This document shows positions 1-8,295 of a stretch of DNA of 64,000 bases, one piece after another (position 1 is the stretch's first letter; every line of letters starts with the position of its first letter). The position numbers and the translations under genes are program-made. Origin of the DNA: Olsenella_L sp051876355 (GTDB lineage Bacteria; Actinomycetota; Coriobacteriia; Coriobacteriales; Atopobiaceae); assembly GCA_051876355.1 (NCBI GenBank), contig JBJEHU010000033.1, forward strand, positions 41,052 through 105,051, given 5' to 3'. The notes beneath the pieces are model-generated. The model saw nothing but the letters and a program-made list of their open reading frames with translations. It had not been told where the DNA came from and did not search any database.

Positions 1-2151
1 GGCTACATGCGCGGTGAGGGCGTCCATGCCTGCGCTACGCTGATCGCGCCGACGCCTGTCACGGACCATGTCCCGACGAAGCTCGATACGAAGGGCAACG
101 TCACGATCACGCAGTACGAGGGACACTCGGTCGCGGACATGGGCCTCCTCAAGATGGACTTTTTGGGTCTCCGTACCCTGACGGTCATCAACAAGGCGCT
201 TGCGAACATCCGCAGAAGCTATCCAAACAAGGAAGACATCGACAAGATGCCCGACACCGTCAAGAAGACGATCAAGCCGGGGGCAGATTGCGTCGATATC
301 GACGTGGACAAGATCGACTTCTCCGATCCTGCTATCTACAAGCTCATGGGAGATGGCCGCACGGCCGGCGTCTTCCAGGTCGAGTCTGCCGGCATGACCG
401 CAACGATCAAGAACATGCAGCCGCGCGAGTACAAGCAGATCGTCGCTCTCATCGCCCTCTACCGCCCGGGCCCGCTCGGCGCCGGCATGGTCACGAGCTA
501 CATCAACCGCATGAACGGCAAGGAGCCGGTCGTCTTCTATGATGACCGCCTCTCCGACATCCTGGACGAGACCTACGGCACGATGGTCTACCAGGAGCAG
601 GTCATGCAGATCTCGATGAAGATGTGCGGCTTTACGCCAGGCGAGTCCGACTCCCGCATCAGGAAGCCTGTGGCCAAGAAGAAGATCAAGATGCTCACAA
701 GCCAGATCTTCCACTGGGAAGGCAATGGCGCGGACGAGACGATCTACGACCACTGGATGAACGGCGCCGTCGCGAACGGCTACAAGAAGGAGACGGCCCA
801 GCGCATCTGGGACGATGTCCTCGAGTTCGCTTCCTACGCCTTCAACAAGAGCCACTCTGCCGGCTATGCCATCCTCGTCATGCAGACGGCCTGGCTCAAG
901 GCCCACTTCCCGCGCGAGTACATGGCATCGGTGCTCACGTCCTACATGGGCAAGACGGACAAGATCGTCCACTACGTGAACTCCTGCAGGCACGAGGGCA
1001 TCAAGATCCTGCCGCCTGACATCAACGAGTCCGGCCGCGACTTCACGGCTACGCATGAGGGCATCCGCTTCGGCTTTGCCGGCATCCGCGGCGTCGGCGA
1101 GTCCGTCGGCGAGGCGATCATGGCAGAGCGCGAGAAGGGCGGCCCCTTCAAGACGCTCCATGACTTCGTGGACCGCGTCGACTCCTCGCAGGCGAACCGC
1201 CGTGTCGTCGAGGCACTGATCAAGAGCGGCGCCTTCGATTCGACGGGCTACACGAGGCGCCAGCTCATGCACTTCGTGGACAAGAACAATCCCTTGAACA
1301 TCATCGACTCTGCGGCAAAGCGCCAGAGGGACCGCGCTGCTGGCCAGTCCTCGTTCTTCGACATGTTCTCCGAGGTCCAGGGCTCCGGCTTCGAGGACGA
1401 AGTGCCGGCGCCAGATGGCATCGAATGGGACCGCCGCACGAAGCTTGCCCAGGAATACGAAGTCCTCGGCATCTACGTCTCGGACCACCCGCTGCGCCCG
1501 TACGAGTATGCGCTCTCGAAGGCACGCGACTACAAGATCTCCGATCTCGAGGTATCGGAGGAGGTCACGAACAGCTATACCGGCGCCACGTCGACGCGCT
1601 ATCTCGTCGAGGAAGGCAAGTCGATCCGCCTTGCCGGCATGGTGACAGGCGTGCAGAAGAAGACGACGAAGACCGGCAAGTCCATGGCAATCGTGACGCT
1701 CGCCGACATGGAGGCAGAGACCACGATCGTCATCTTCCCGAAGCTCTTCGAGGAGTGCCAGGAGGCGCTCAGGGGAGAGGTCGACGAGGAGACGGGCGAG
1801 ACTGTCGGCGATGTCTTCATCCAGGTGCGCGGCAAGCTCGAACGCTCCGACAGAGGAGACCAGATCATCGCGCAGACCGTCGAGCCGCTGATCCTGAACG
1901 ACCAGACGAACCGTCCGAAGGTGCTCGAGGTGAACCTGCCGAACACGATGCTCTCGCGCGGCCACATGGAGACGCTCGATTCCATGCTCGTCCGCTATCC
2001 GGGCCTCGACAACGTCGAGCTCCGGGTCGAGGCAGCGACAGGCGACATGATGTGCTTCGAGCTTCCCCGCAAGGTCGATGCACACAACATGGTGCTTCTG
2101 GCGGAAGTCTCAGATTTTCTTGGACATGACGGAAAAGTGATAGTAGCTTAG
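1..2151 (+). CDS. dnaE: DNA polymerase III subunit alpha, C-terminal part (5' end outside window)
   Basis: This is the catalytic subunit of the replicative DNA polymerase. The reading frame is open from base 1, so the gene starts upstream; 716 residues are visible. Seen here: the MDFLGLRTLT segment (near the third catalytic Asp of the family), GVFQVESAGM, YRPGPLGAGM, YQEQVM near residue 197 and the AFNKSHSAGYA finger motif near residue 280. A tandem helix-hairpin-helix region follows, then an OB-fold near residues 541-640 (IRLAGMVTGVQ). The PHP domain and the first two catalytic aspartates would lie upstream. The stretch after YQEQVM reads GESDSRIRKPVAKKK instead of the more common RRAMGKK, with a short insertion. 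The identity as a C-family polymerase is secure. Confidence 0.96.
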   Translation, partial: GYMRGEGVHACATLIAPTPVTDHVPTKLDTKGNVTITQYEGHSVADMGLLKMDFLGLRTLTVINKALANIRRSYPNKEDIDKMPDTVKKTIKPGADCVDIDVDKIDFSDPAIYKLMGDGRTAGVFQVESAGMTATIKNMQPREYKQIVALIALYRPGPLGAGMVTSYINRMNGKEPVVFYDDRLSDILDETYGTMVYQEQVMQISMKMCGFTPGESDSRIRKPVAKKKIKMLTSQIFHWEGNGADETIYDHWMNGAVANGYKKETAQRIWDDVLEFASYAFNKSHSAGYAILVMQTAWLKAHFPREYMASVLTSYMGKTDKIVHYVNSCRHEGIKILPPDINESGRDFTATHEGIRFGFAGIRGVGESVGEAIMAEREKGGPFKTLHDFVDRVDSSQANRRVVEALIKSGAFDSTGYTRRQLMHFVDKNNPLNIIDSAAKRQRDRAAGQSSFFDMFSEVQGSGFEDEVPAPDGIEWDRRTKLAQEYEVLGIYVSDHPLRPYEYALSKARDYKISDLEVSEEVTNSYTGATSTRYLVEEGKSIRLAGMVTGVQKKTTKTGKSMAIVTLADMEAETTIVIFPKLFEECQEALRGEVDEETGETVGDVFIQVRGKLERSDRGDQIIAQTVEPLILNDQTNRPKVLEVNLPNTMLSRGHMETLDSMLVRYPGLDNVELRVEAATGDMMCFELPRKVDAHNMVLLAEVSDFLGHDGKVIVA

Positions 2152-2163
2152 TAGCAAATAGTA

Positions 2164-2204
2164 TATACTCCTGTTTAGACGCCCGGAAGGGCGGGAACAA
2201 ACAG
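2164..2204 (+). promoter_or_regulatory. -10-like box and leader stem-loop upstream of desulfoferrodoxin
   Basis: A TATACT hexamer (2164-2169) is followed at once by a two-part stem-loop. The outer arms are CTGTTT (2171-2176) and AAACAG (2199-2204); the inner arms are CGCCC (2180-2184) and GGGCG (2189-2193) around a GGAA loop. No good -35 is visible. The structure could be the 5' end of the desulfoferrodoxin leader or a weak terminator for dnaE; there is no T run after it. Confidence 0.4.
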
Positions 2205-2238
2205 AACTAAGCACGTCCCACAAGAGAGGGGATACATC

Positions 2239-2619
2239 ATGAGTGAAGTCACGTTCTATCGCTGCAACAAGTGCGGCAACCTGGTCGCCGTCGTCGAGAA
2301 GGGTGCCTGCACGCCGCAGTGCTGCGGCCAGCCGATGGAGAAGCTCGTTCCCGGCTCCACCGACGCTGCAACCGAGAAGCACGTCCCGGTCGCAGTCCGC
2401 GAGGGCTCCGATGTGAAGGTCACCGTCGGCTCTGTCGAGCACCCGATGCTCGAGGAGCACTCGATCCAGTGGATCGCTCTTGCTCAGGGCGACCGCGTCG
2501 AGATCCATCACCTGCACCCGGGCGAGAAGCCGGAGACTGTCTTCGCTTCCGTCGCCGAGGGTCCGGCCACGGTCTACGAGTACTGCAACCTCCACGGCCT
2601 TTGGAAGTGCGAGCTCTAA
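2239..2619 (+). CDS. dfx: Desulfoferrodoxin (class I superoxide reductase)
   Basis: The enzyme reduces superoxide to hydrogen peroxide in the cytoplasm of anaerobes without making oxygen. The 126 residues hold two iron sites. The N-terminal desulforedoxin domain has the Cys4 centre at C9, C12, C28 and C29. The C-terminal superoxide reductase domain has the Fe(His)4Cys site at H48, H68, H74, H119 and C116, with E46-K47 of the family EKH motif. All expected ligands are present, so the protein should be active. The start is supported by the AGAGAGGGG sequence about 10 bases upstream. It is a single-gene unit, closed by the terminator at 2660-2694. Confidence 0.96.
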   Translation: MSEVTFYRCNKCGNLVAVVEKGACTPQCCGQPMEKLVPGSTDAATEKHVPVAVREGSDVKVTVGSVEHPMLEEHSIQWIALAQGDRVEIHHLHPGEKPETVFASVAEGPATVYEYCNLHGLWKCEL

Positions 2620-2659
2620 GCGCTACTATTCTGCCAAGACCTTTGTTTCGAGCAGCATG

Positions 2660-2694
2660 GGCTCGGGCGCGGGGCGCCCGGGCCTATTTTCTTT
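2660..2694 (+). terminator. Rho-independent terminator after desulfoferrodoxin
   Basis: An 11-bp GC-rich stem (2660-2670 with 2674-2684, one G-T pair, GGG loop) is followed by TATTTTCTTT. Confidence 0.85.
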
Positions 2695-2705
2695 GGATGG
2701 TGCAC

Positions 2706-4538
2706 ATGAAGATTGCCATAGCCCAGATGTCCTCGGTGGCAGGCGATTTCGAAGTCACGGCCAAGCGGATGGCCGAGAGCGCGAAGAAGGCGGCTGCAGA
2801 GGGCGCCCGTCTTGTCGTGTTCCCCTATGCCGTGCTGACGGGGCCGTCTCCTGTTGAGGAGAGCGATACCGAGGCGTATGTGGGAGATGCCGCAGAGACG
2901 CTGCGCCGTCTCGGCGACGAGATCGACTGCGCCGCTATCGTGCCGGTCGTCGCAGGGTCTGGCACGGGCCTTGCCGCCGAGGCATTCCTGATCGATGAGG
3001 GGCAGCTCGTGCCGCTTCGCATGGGTGCCATGGCGGCATCGATGGGGGCACTCGCCCAGAGCGGGCAGGTTCCCCAGTCCGGCAGCATGCCGGCGCCAGA
3101 CCTGCCTGAGTTCGAGCTCGACGGCCTGCGCTTCGGCGTTGCCTTCACCTACGATGATCTCGACGACTACCGTGACTATGACTTCGCGCTCGATGTGCTG
3201 CTCTACCTGCCCCAGGATGGCTATATCGTACGCGATTCCGATGCAGCGCTCTCGCTTGCGCTCGACGAGAACCGCTTCGCGAAGGACGCGGCAGAGATCA
3301 GCTGCTGGCTGGCCTGCGCCGATTCCGTAGGCGGCTATGGAACGGCTCTCTTTGCCGGCGGAAGCTTCGTGCTCGATCCCGAAGGGCATCTCCAGACGAA
3401 GGCGCCGCTTCTCGAGGAGAGCCTGCTTGTCTTCGATACGGACGATGCCGGCGAAGGGACGTCGGTGTCCGAGCTTCCGCATGCCGGGGAAGAGACGAAG
3501 AGCCATGTGCTCTGGGAGCTCCTCGTGAGGGGGCTTGCAGACCTTGTGCATGCAGAGGGGGAGGACAAGGTCGCGCTTGCGCTCGATGGCAGCCTTGCAT
3601 CCGGGCTCCTCGCGGCGCTTGCCTGCGATGCGCTCGGACCCCGCAAGGTAGAGGCGCTTCTCGTCGATGAAGGCACTTCCTCCCAGGAGCTGGCGCAGCG
3701 CCTCCACATCGAGACGAAGACGCCCGACTTCCGCCTGCCGGTGCCGCAGCCTGGTGCCTGGGCAGAAGAGTCGCCTGAGCTTCTCAGGGGCGTCGAGGCA
3801 GCATTCCTCTCGGAGCTTGCCCGCCAGGAGCATGCGCTTGTGCTTCTGCCTGACGACAAGACCGGCCTTTCGCTTGGAGAAGGGCGCACAGCCATAGCAG
3901 GCCGGGTGTGGGCTCCTTTCGGCGATATCTGGCGCTCGACGCTCGTGAGCCTTGCGGAAGAGCGCATGCGTGTCTCGCCGGTGCTGCCGGACGAGATGCT
4001 CGGCCGCTATGCGGCGCCTGATATCTTCGGCATCTCCCAGTGTGCGGCGACGGAGCGAGGCAGGCTCGAGGCGCTCGACCGCCTGCTTGCCACGCGCATC
4101 GAGGATGTCCAGGATATGGCACAACTTCTTGATGACGGCTATCCTGCAGATTTCGTGAAGGCAACCATCCATCGCCTCCATGATGCCGCGCTCACGCGGC
4201 AGATGGTGCCGCCCTGCTTCGTGGTCTCGAACTGCACGCTCACAGAGCTCGAGACGCCGGTCGGCGTTGCCTGGTGTGACCATGAGCGCGAAGACAGCGA
4301 TGCGCAGAACCTCGACGATATCGTGAACGAGCTCGAGCGCATGATCAGAGGACAGAAGCAGGGAACGGCCCCTTCCCAGGATGCCGAAGCCCTGGCCGAT
4401 GCCTTCGAGCTCATCCGCGAGCTCTCGGGCACGCAGGAGCCAAAGCAGCAGGAAGGCATGGCAGAAGGCGACGGGCAGGACGGCTTCACGATCCGTCCGG
4501 GCTTCCCGTCGTGGGGACAGCCATTCTCCGAGAACTGA
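2706..4538 (+). CDS. NadE-like two-domain protein (nitrilase + NAD synthetase folds) lacking catalytic motifs
   Basis: The 610 residues follow glutamine-dependent NAD+ synthetase end to end. An N-terminal nitrilase-like domain (MKIAIAQMSSVAGDF..., about 1-255) is joined to an NAD synthetase-like domain (about 265-560). Key residues are changed. The nitrilase Glu is Y41 (FPYAVLTG in place of FPE), and the nucleophilic Cys position is T148 (VAFTYDD in place of ICED). The ATP-pyrophosphatase loop SGGxDS reads DGSLAS (294-299), and the TGNKSE segment reads PDDKTG. The aligned core between these points is otherwise intact, so this looks like a maintained pseudoenzyme or a protein of changed function rather than decay. 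An acidic tail (about 540-610) follows. ATG 2706 is used; ATG 2697 in the same frame is possible. That it does not make NAD is inference. Confidence 0.75.
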   Translation: MKIAIAQMSSVAGDFEVTAKRMAESAKKAAAEGARLVVFPYAVLTGPSPVEESDTEAYVGDAAETLRRLGDEIDCAAIVPVVAGSGTGLAAEAFLIDEGQLVPLRMGAMAASMGALAQSGQVPQSGSMPAPDLPEFELDGLRFGVAFTYDDLDDYRDYDFALDVLLYLPQDGYIVRDSDAALSLALDENRFAKDAAEISCWLACADSVGGYGTALFAGGSFVLDPEGHLQTKAPLLEESLLVFDTDDAGEGTSVSELPHAGEETKSHVLWELLVRGLADLVHAEGEDKVALALDGSLASGLLAALACDALGPRKVEALLVDEGTSSQELAQRLHIETKTPDFRLPVPQPGAWAEESPELLRGVEAAFLSELARQEHALVLLPDDKTGLSLGEGRTAIAGRVWAPFGDIWRSTLVSLAEERMRVSPVLPDEMLGRYAAPDIFGISQCAATERGRLEALDRLLATRIEDVQDMAQLLDDGYPADFVKATIHRLHDAALTRQMVPPCFVVSNCTLTELETPVGVAWCDHEREDSDAQNLDDIVNELERMIRGQKQGTAPSQDAEALADAFELIRELSGTQEPKQQEGMAEGDGQDGFTIRPGFPSWGQPFSEN

Positions 4539-4628
4539 GCCTGCTGGCGCAATCTGGTGCCGCGTGCTGACAGATGGCCTACTGTGGTACCATGGAATGT
4601 GTCAGAACGGTTGTTCGGGGGTTCACAC

Positions 4629-5264
4629 ATGGTCATCATCGGCATCGATCCCGGCCTTGCCCATACGGGCTGGGGCATCATAGAGACACGGGGCACGGTC
4701 TGCCGTGCCCGCGCCTACGGCTGCATCAAGACAGGAGCAGACGAGCCGCTCCACGAGCGGCTCGGGCGCATCTATCAGGATGTGAACGACGCAATCATCC
4801 AGTTCGAGCCCACCGAGCTCGCTATCGAGAAGATCTTCTTCGCCGAGAACAGCCGCTCGGCCATAGCTACCGCGCATGCGCGGGGAGCTGCGCTCGTGGC
4901 GGCGGCAGAGAAGGGGCTCAAGGTCGGCGAATATACGCCGATGCAGATCAAGCAGGCCGTCGTCGGTACCGGTGCTGCAGACAAGCACCAGGTGATATTC
5001 ATGGTGAGGCAGGTGCTCGCGCTCGACCACGATCCGCACCCCGACCACTGCGCCGATGCCCTGGCTGCTGCGATCTGCCACTGGAACCTGAGGCGCACGC
5101 AGGACATCTCGCGCTACGCGAACGGCAACCAGAAGACGGCAGTGCTTGTCCGCGAGGCAGAGATTGCCCAGAAGGAGCAGAGACGCCGGGAGAAGCATGA
5201 GGAGACGGCGGCAGCGACGGCTGCTCGCCTCGAGAAGATGGCACGGGAAAGGGCATCGAGATGA
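4629..5264 (+). CDS. ruvC: Holliday junction endonuclease RuvC
   Basis: RuvC cuts Holliday junctions symmetrically after branch migration by RuvAB. The 211-residue protein has the RNase H-like fold, with the expected acidic/His set at D7 (GIDPGLAHTG), E67 (LAIEKIFF), H140 and D143 (HCADALAAAI). The family usually ends near residue 170-185. Here a highly charged tail (EAEIAQKEQRRREKHEE onward) adds about 40 residues. ATG 4629 fits the family start; open frame further upstream is not conserved in character. Its stop overlaps the ruvA start (ATGA), indicating a translationally coupled ruvCAB operon. Confidence 0.95.
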   Translation: MVIIGIDPGLAHTGWGIIETRGTVCRARAYGCIKTGADEPLHERLGRIYQDVNDAIIQFEPTELAIEKIFFAENSRSAIATAHARGAALVAAAEKGLKVGEYTPMQIKQAVVGTGAADKHQVIFMVRQVLALDHDPHPDHCADALAAAICHWNLRRTQDISRYANGNQKTAVLVREAEIAQKEQRRREKHEETAAATAARLEKMARERASR

Positions 5265-5899
5265 TTGTGCAGCTGACAGGAACGCTCGTGGAGGTGCTGC
5301 CGACATCCGCCGTGCTCGATGTCGGCGGTGTCGGCTATGAGCTCGGCATATCGGCAAACACGGCAGCATCGCTTCCCCAGGTAGGGGAAGCTGGTGTGAC
5401 GCTTCTGACCCGCATGGTCGTCTCGCAGGATGCGCTTCGGCTTTATGGGTTCGCGACGAAGGAGGAGCGTGCGCTCTTCGACCGGCTCGTGCAGGTCGCA
5501 GGCGTCGGTCCCCGCCTTGCGCTCTCCGTGCTCTCGACATTCACGCCAGAGGAGCTCTATGCAATCGTGTCGGCCGATGACGCTGCCGGCATGTCGCGCG
5601 TGCCGGGCGTCGGCAAGAAGACGGCGCACCGCCTGATCCTCGAGCTCCAGGGCGTCTTCGCGAAGGACCCCATCCTGATGGGCCTTGCAGGCAAGGCGGC
5701 CACCGAGATCCCTGCACGCAAGGGGATGCCCCTGCCTCTTGCGGAATCTCCTTCCGAGGAGGTCACGCAGGCACTGCTGTCCATGGGATTCACGCCGAAG
5801 GAGGCAGAGCTTGCGCTCAAGGGTGCAGACGAAGCCGGAGCCGTGACTGTCGAGTCTGCGCTCAGCTATGCGCTGAAGCGTCTGGGAGGTGGCGTCTAG
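5261..5899 (+). CDS. ruvA: Holliday junction branch migration protein RuvA
   Basis: RuvA is the junction-binding tetramer that recruits the RuvB motor. The 212 residues comprise an N-terminal OB domain (MIVQLTGTLVEV...), two helix-hairpin-helix elements (VAGVGPRLAL near 85 and VPGVGKKTAHRLILEL near 115) and a C-terminal UBA-like domain (about 160-212) that contacts RuvB. It overlaps ruvC by 4 bases, and ruvB begins just after it, giving the common ruvC-A-B order. Confidence 0.95.
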   Translation: MIVQLTGTLVEVLPTSAVLDVGGVGYELGISANTAASLPQVGEAGVTLLTRMVVSQDALRLYGFATKEERALFDRLVQVAGVGPRLALSVLSTFTPEELYAIVSADDAAGMSRVPGVGKKTAHRLILELQGVFAKDPILMGLAGKAATEIPARKGMPLPLAESPSEEVTQALLSMGFTPKEAELALKGADEAGAVTVESALSYALKRLGGGV

Positions 5900-5900
5900 G

Positions 5901-6953
5901 ATGTGGCAGGCAAAGCAGGACGATCTCTTCGAGGATATGGCGCGTCCCGGGCATGCCCGCCAGGTTTCGGGCGAGCTCCAGGAAGACGATATCGAGGTCG
6001 ACCGCACGCTCAGGCCCCGCACGCTCGATGACTACATCGGCCAGGAACGCGTGCGCGACAATCTCCGTGTCCTCATCGAGGCGGCGAAGAAGCGTGGCGA
6101 GCCGCTCGACCATGTGATCTTCTCGGGCCCTCCGGGACTCGGCAAGACGACGCTCGCGAATGTGCTGGCAAATGAGATGGGCGCCAAGATGCATACGACG
6201 AGCGGCCCCGCCATCGAGCGTACCGGCGACCTTGCGGCAATACTCACGAATCTCGAGCCGGGAGACGTGCTCTTCGTCGACGAGATCCACCGCCTGAACC
6301 ATCAGGTGGAGGAGGTCCTCTATCCTGCCATGGAGGACTTCTTCCTCGATATCGTGATCGGCAAGGGCCCGGCTGCCCGCTCGATCCGTCTCGATATCCC
6401 GAAGTTCACGCTTGTCGGCGCGACGACGAGGACCGGCCTTCTGACAGGGCCGCTGCGTGACCGCTTCGGCATCTCCTACCGCCTCGACTACTACACGATT
6501 CCCGAGCTCACGAGGATCGTCGTGCGCTCTGCCGGCATCCTCGGTGTCGGCATCGACGAGGAAGGCGCGCAGGAGATCGCGTCGAGGAGCCGCGGCACGC
6601 CGCGCCTTGCGAACAGGCTCCTGAAGCGCGTGCGCGACTACGCCCAGGTCAAGAGCGATGGCACGATCACGGAGAAGGTGGCGCGCGAAGCGCTCTCGTT
6701 CTTCGAGATCGACGAGCTCGGCCTTGACTGGATGGACGTGAAGATCCTGACCGCGCTCTGCCGGACGTTCAGGGGACGACCGGTCGGCCTCACGACGATC
6801 GCGAGCGCGGTGAGCGAAGATCCGTCGACTATCGAGGACGTCTACGAGCCGTATTTGCTACAGTGTGGTCTGGTGATCCGGACACCGCAGGGAAGGAAAG
6901 CGACCCGCGCGGCCTTCGAGCACCTCGGACTCATCCCGCCTACCGATGCATAG
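5901..6953 (+). CDS. ruvB: Holliday junction branch migration ATPase RuvB
   Basis: RuvB is the AAA+ hexameric motor that drives branch migration. The 350-residue protein has Walker A GPPGLGKT (76-83), Walker B LFVDEIH (124-130), sensor 1 (GATTRTG), an arginine-finger region (GPLRDRFG) and the C-terminal winged helix (RTPQGRKATRAAFEHL). The start is ATG 5901: GGGAGGT at 5884-5890 sits 10 bases upstream, inside the end of ruvA. A GTG at 5889 would leave no ribosome site. Confidence 0.96.
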   Translation: MWQAKQDDLFEDMARPGHARQVSGELQEDDIEVDRTLRPRTLDDYIGQERVRDNLRVLIEAAKKRGEPLDHVIFSGPPGLGKTTLANVLANEMGAKMHTTSGPAIERTGDLAAILTNLEPGDVLFVDEIHRLNHQVEEVLYPAMEDFFLDIVIGKGPAARSIRLDIPKFTLVGATTRTGLLTGPLRDRFGISYRLDYYTIPELTRIVVRSAGILGVGIDEEGAQEIASRSRGTPRLANRLLKRVRDYAQVKSDGTITEKVAREALSFFEIDELGLDWMDVKILTALCRTFRGRPVGLTTIASAVSEDPSTIEDVYEPYLLQCGLVIRTPQGRKATRAAFEHLGLIPPTDA

Positions 6954-6962
6954 GAGCGACTT

Positions 6963-7355
6963 ATGCTGCAACGCGACTATATCCTGATGCTCATCACACA
7001 GTTCGTCGATGCCGTGACGGACCCGCTGCTCCACGCATCAGCGCACCAGGACCTGAAATCGATTCACGAGGCAGAGCACGCCGTCGGCGACCTGCTGCAG
7101 CTCGACCCCGAGACGGCGCTCATGCTGACGCCTGAATCGCTCGTCACGATGATGGACCTCTCCGGCATCGGCGATACGGTGGCAGGATATGCTGCCTACG
7201 TGCTGAACAAGCTCGCTGCGCTCTACGAGAGGCGCGGAGATGACCAGAAGTCCGAGCTCAGGCTTGCCCAGGCCCGTGCCGTGGCCGTCGCATTCGGCTG
7301 GGACCTCTCGAACATCCCTGATGAGCTTGCCGATCTCGACAAGCAGCTCGCATAG
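6963..7355 (+). CDS. Small conserved-looking protein of unknown function (possibly DUF6483-like)
   Basis: The 130 residues are mostly helical with no transmembrane segment. They begin MLQRDYILMLITQFVDAV, which recalls the DUF6483 family found in Firmicutes and Coriobacteriia; that link is from memory and uncertain. The second half (ALYERRGDDQKSELRLAQARAVAVAFGWDLS) resembles a TPR-like helical hairpin. It starts 9 bases after ruvB with AGGAG ahead of the ATG, so it is probably the last gene of the ruv operon. No catalytic motif is visible and I assign no function. Confidence 0.6.
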   Translation: MLQRDYILMLITQFVDAVTDPLLHASAHQDLKSIHEAEHAVGDLLQLDPETALMLTPESLVTMMDLSGIGDTVAGYAAYVLNKLAALYERRGDDQKSELRLAQARAVAVAFGWDLSNIPDELADLDKQLA

Positions 7356-7385
7356 ATGCGGCTTTTCCCTGCCGTTCATAGGCTG

Positions 7386-7434
7386 TGTTCAGGCGCTAGC
7401 CGCACCTGTTCAGCCATTGGCAGACTTTGTTCAG
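7386..7434. repeat. Three TGTTCAG direct repeats at exact 21-bp spacing
   Basis: TGTTCAG occurs at 7386-7392, 7407-7413 and 7428-7434. The spacing is 21 bp each time, about two helical turns, so the copies lie on one DNA face. The next bases are partly conserved (GC or CC). The array lies in the 148-bp gap between the DUF6483-like gene and the phosphoesterase. This suggests an operator for a multimeric regulator. Confidence 0.5.
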
Positions 7435-7503
7435 CCTATTGCTGCCATTTCCCTCACAGAAGCCCTAGAGTGTTGACGCGGGCGCGCGAAGGAAGGGGCG
7501 GCT

Positions 7504-8295
7504 ATGGCATGCTATGCGCTCTCTGACATACATGGCAGGCTGAAGACGCTCGACCGCCTGCTCGAGAAGGTTGGTCCTGCCGAAGACGATGAGCTCTACA
7601 TCCTCGGCGACATGATTGACCGCGGCCCCGATTCCGTCGATGTCATGAAGCTCTGCCGCAGCCTTCCGAATGCGACGGTGCTTCTCGGCAATCATGAGCA
7701 GCTCATGCTCGACTGCTTCCACGATATGGGCGACCAGATCGCCCTTCTGAACTGGGCCATCAATGGCGGAGTGCCGACGGCGAAAGGCCTCATGAAGCTC
7801 AAGGCAGCCGAGCGCCACGACCTGCTCGACTGGGTCGGCGGCCTGGCGCGCTGGATCGTGAAGACCGTTGGCGGGCGCACGTATATCCTCGTTCATGCCG
7901 GCGTGAAGTCCGAGGCCCTGCCTCCCGACGCGAAGAACCATATCCCTGCTGCTCTTGCAGCCCAGGACTCCGACGATCTCATCTGGATCCGCGAAGGCTA
8001 CCTCGACCGTCCGACAGGGCTTCTCGATGAAAAGGGCGAAGGTCCCATCATTGTCGGCGGCCATACGCCGACAGCGCTCGCAGAGACGCTTGCCGACTGT
8101 GCAGACAGAAGCGCCCTCAACGACGATGGCAGATGCCAGATGCTCTCGCTCGGCGCAACTGAGGAGACAGGCGGCGTCGCCGACCGTCTCGTGATCGACT
8201 GCGGAGCAGGATCGGTGCCCGAGCACGGCAGGCTCTGCATGCTGCGTCTCGACGACCGGAAAGAGTTCTACGAGGACGTGCTCGATGGAGACTGA
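7504..8295 (+). CDS. Metallophosphoesterase (PP2A/ApaH-like fold)
   Basis: A 263-residue calcineurin-like phosphoesterase. Metal-binding motifs are D8-x-H10 (SDIHG), GDMIDRG (35-41) and GNHE (62-65), with later His ligands in LVHAGV and VGGHTP. The pattern matches the bacterial Ser/Thr phosphatase or diadenosine tetraphosphatase group; the substrate cannot be told from sequence. GAAGGAAGGGG precedes the ATG. Its 3' end overlaps the following glycosylase gene by 11 bases, so the two are co-translated. Confidence 0.85.
   Translation: MACYALSDIHGRLKTLDRLLEKVGPAEDDELYILGDMIDRGPDSVDVMKLCRSLPNATVLLGNHEQLMLDCFHDMGDQIALLNWAINGGVPTAKGLMKLKAAERHDLLDWVGGLARWIVKTVGGRTYILVHAGVKSEALPPDAKNHIPAALAAQDSDDLIWIREGYLDRPTGLLDEKGEGPIIVGGHTPTALAETLADCADRSALNDDGRCQMLSLGATEETGGVADRLVIDCGAGSVPEHGRLCMLRLDDRKEFYEDVLDGD

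Noticed and set aside
7..12. dnaE start at the first ATG in the window
   Set aside because: The frame is open to base 1 and the polymerase N-terminal half is missing, so the gene simply begins before the window.
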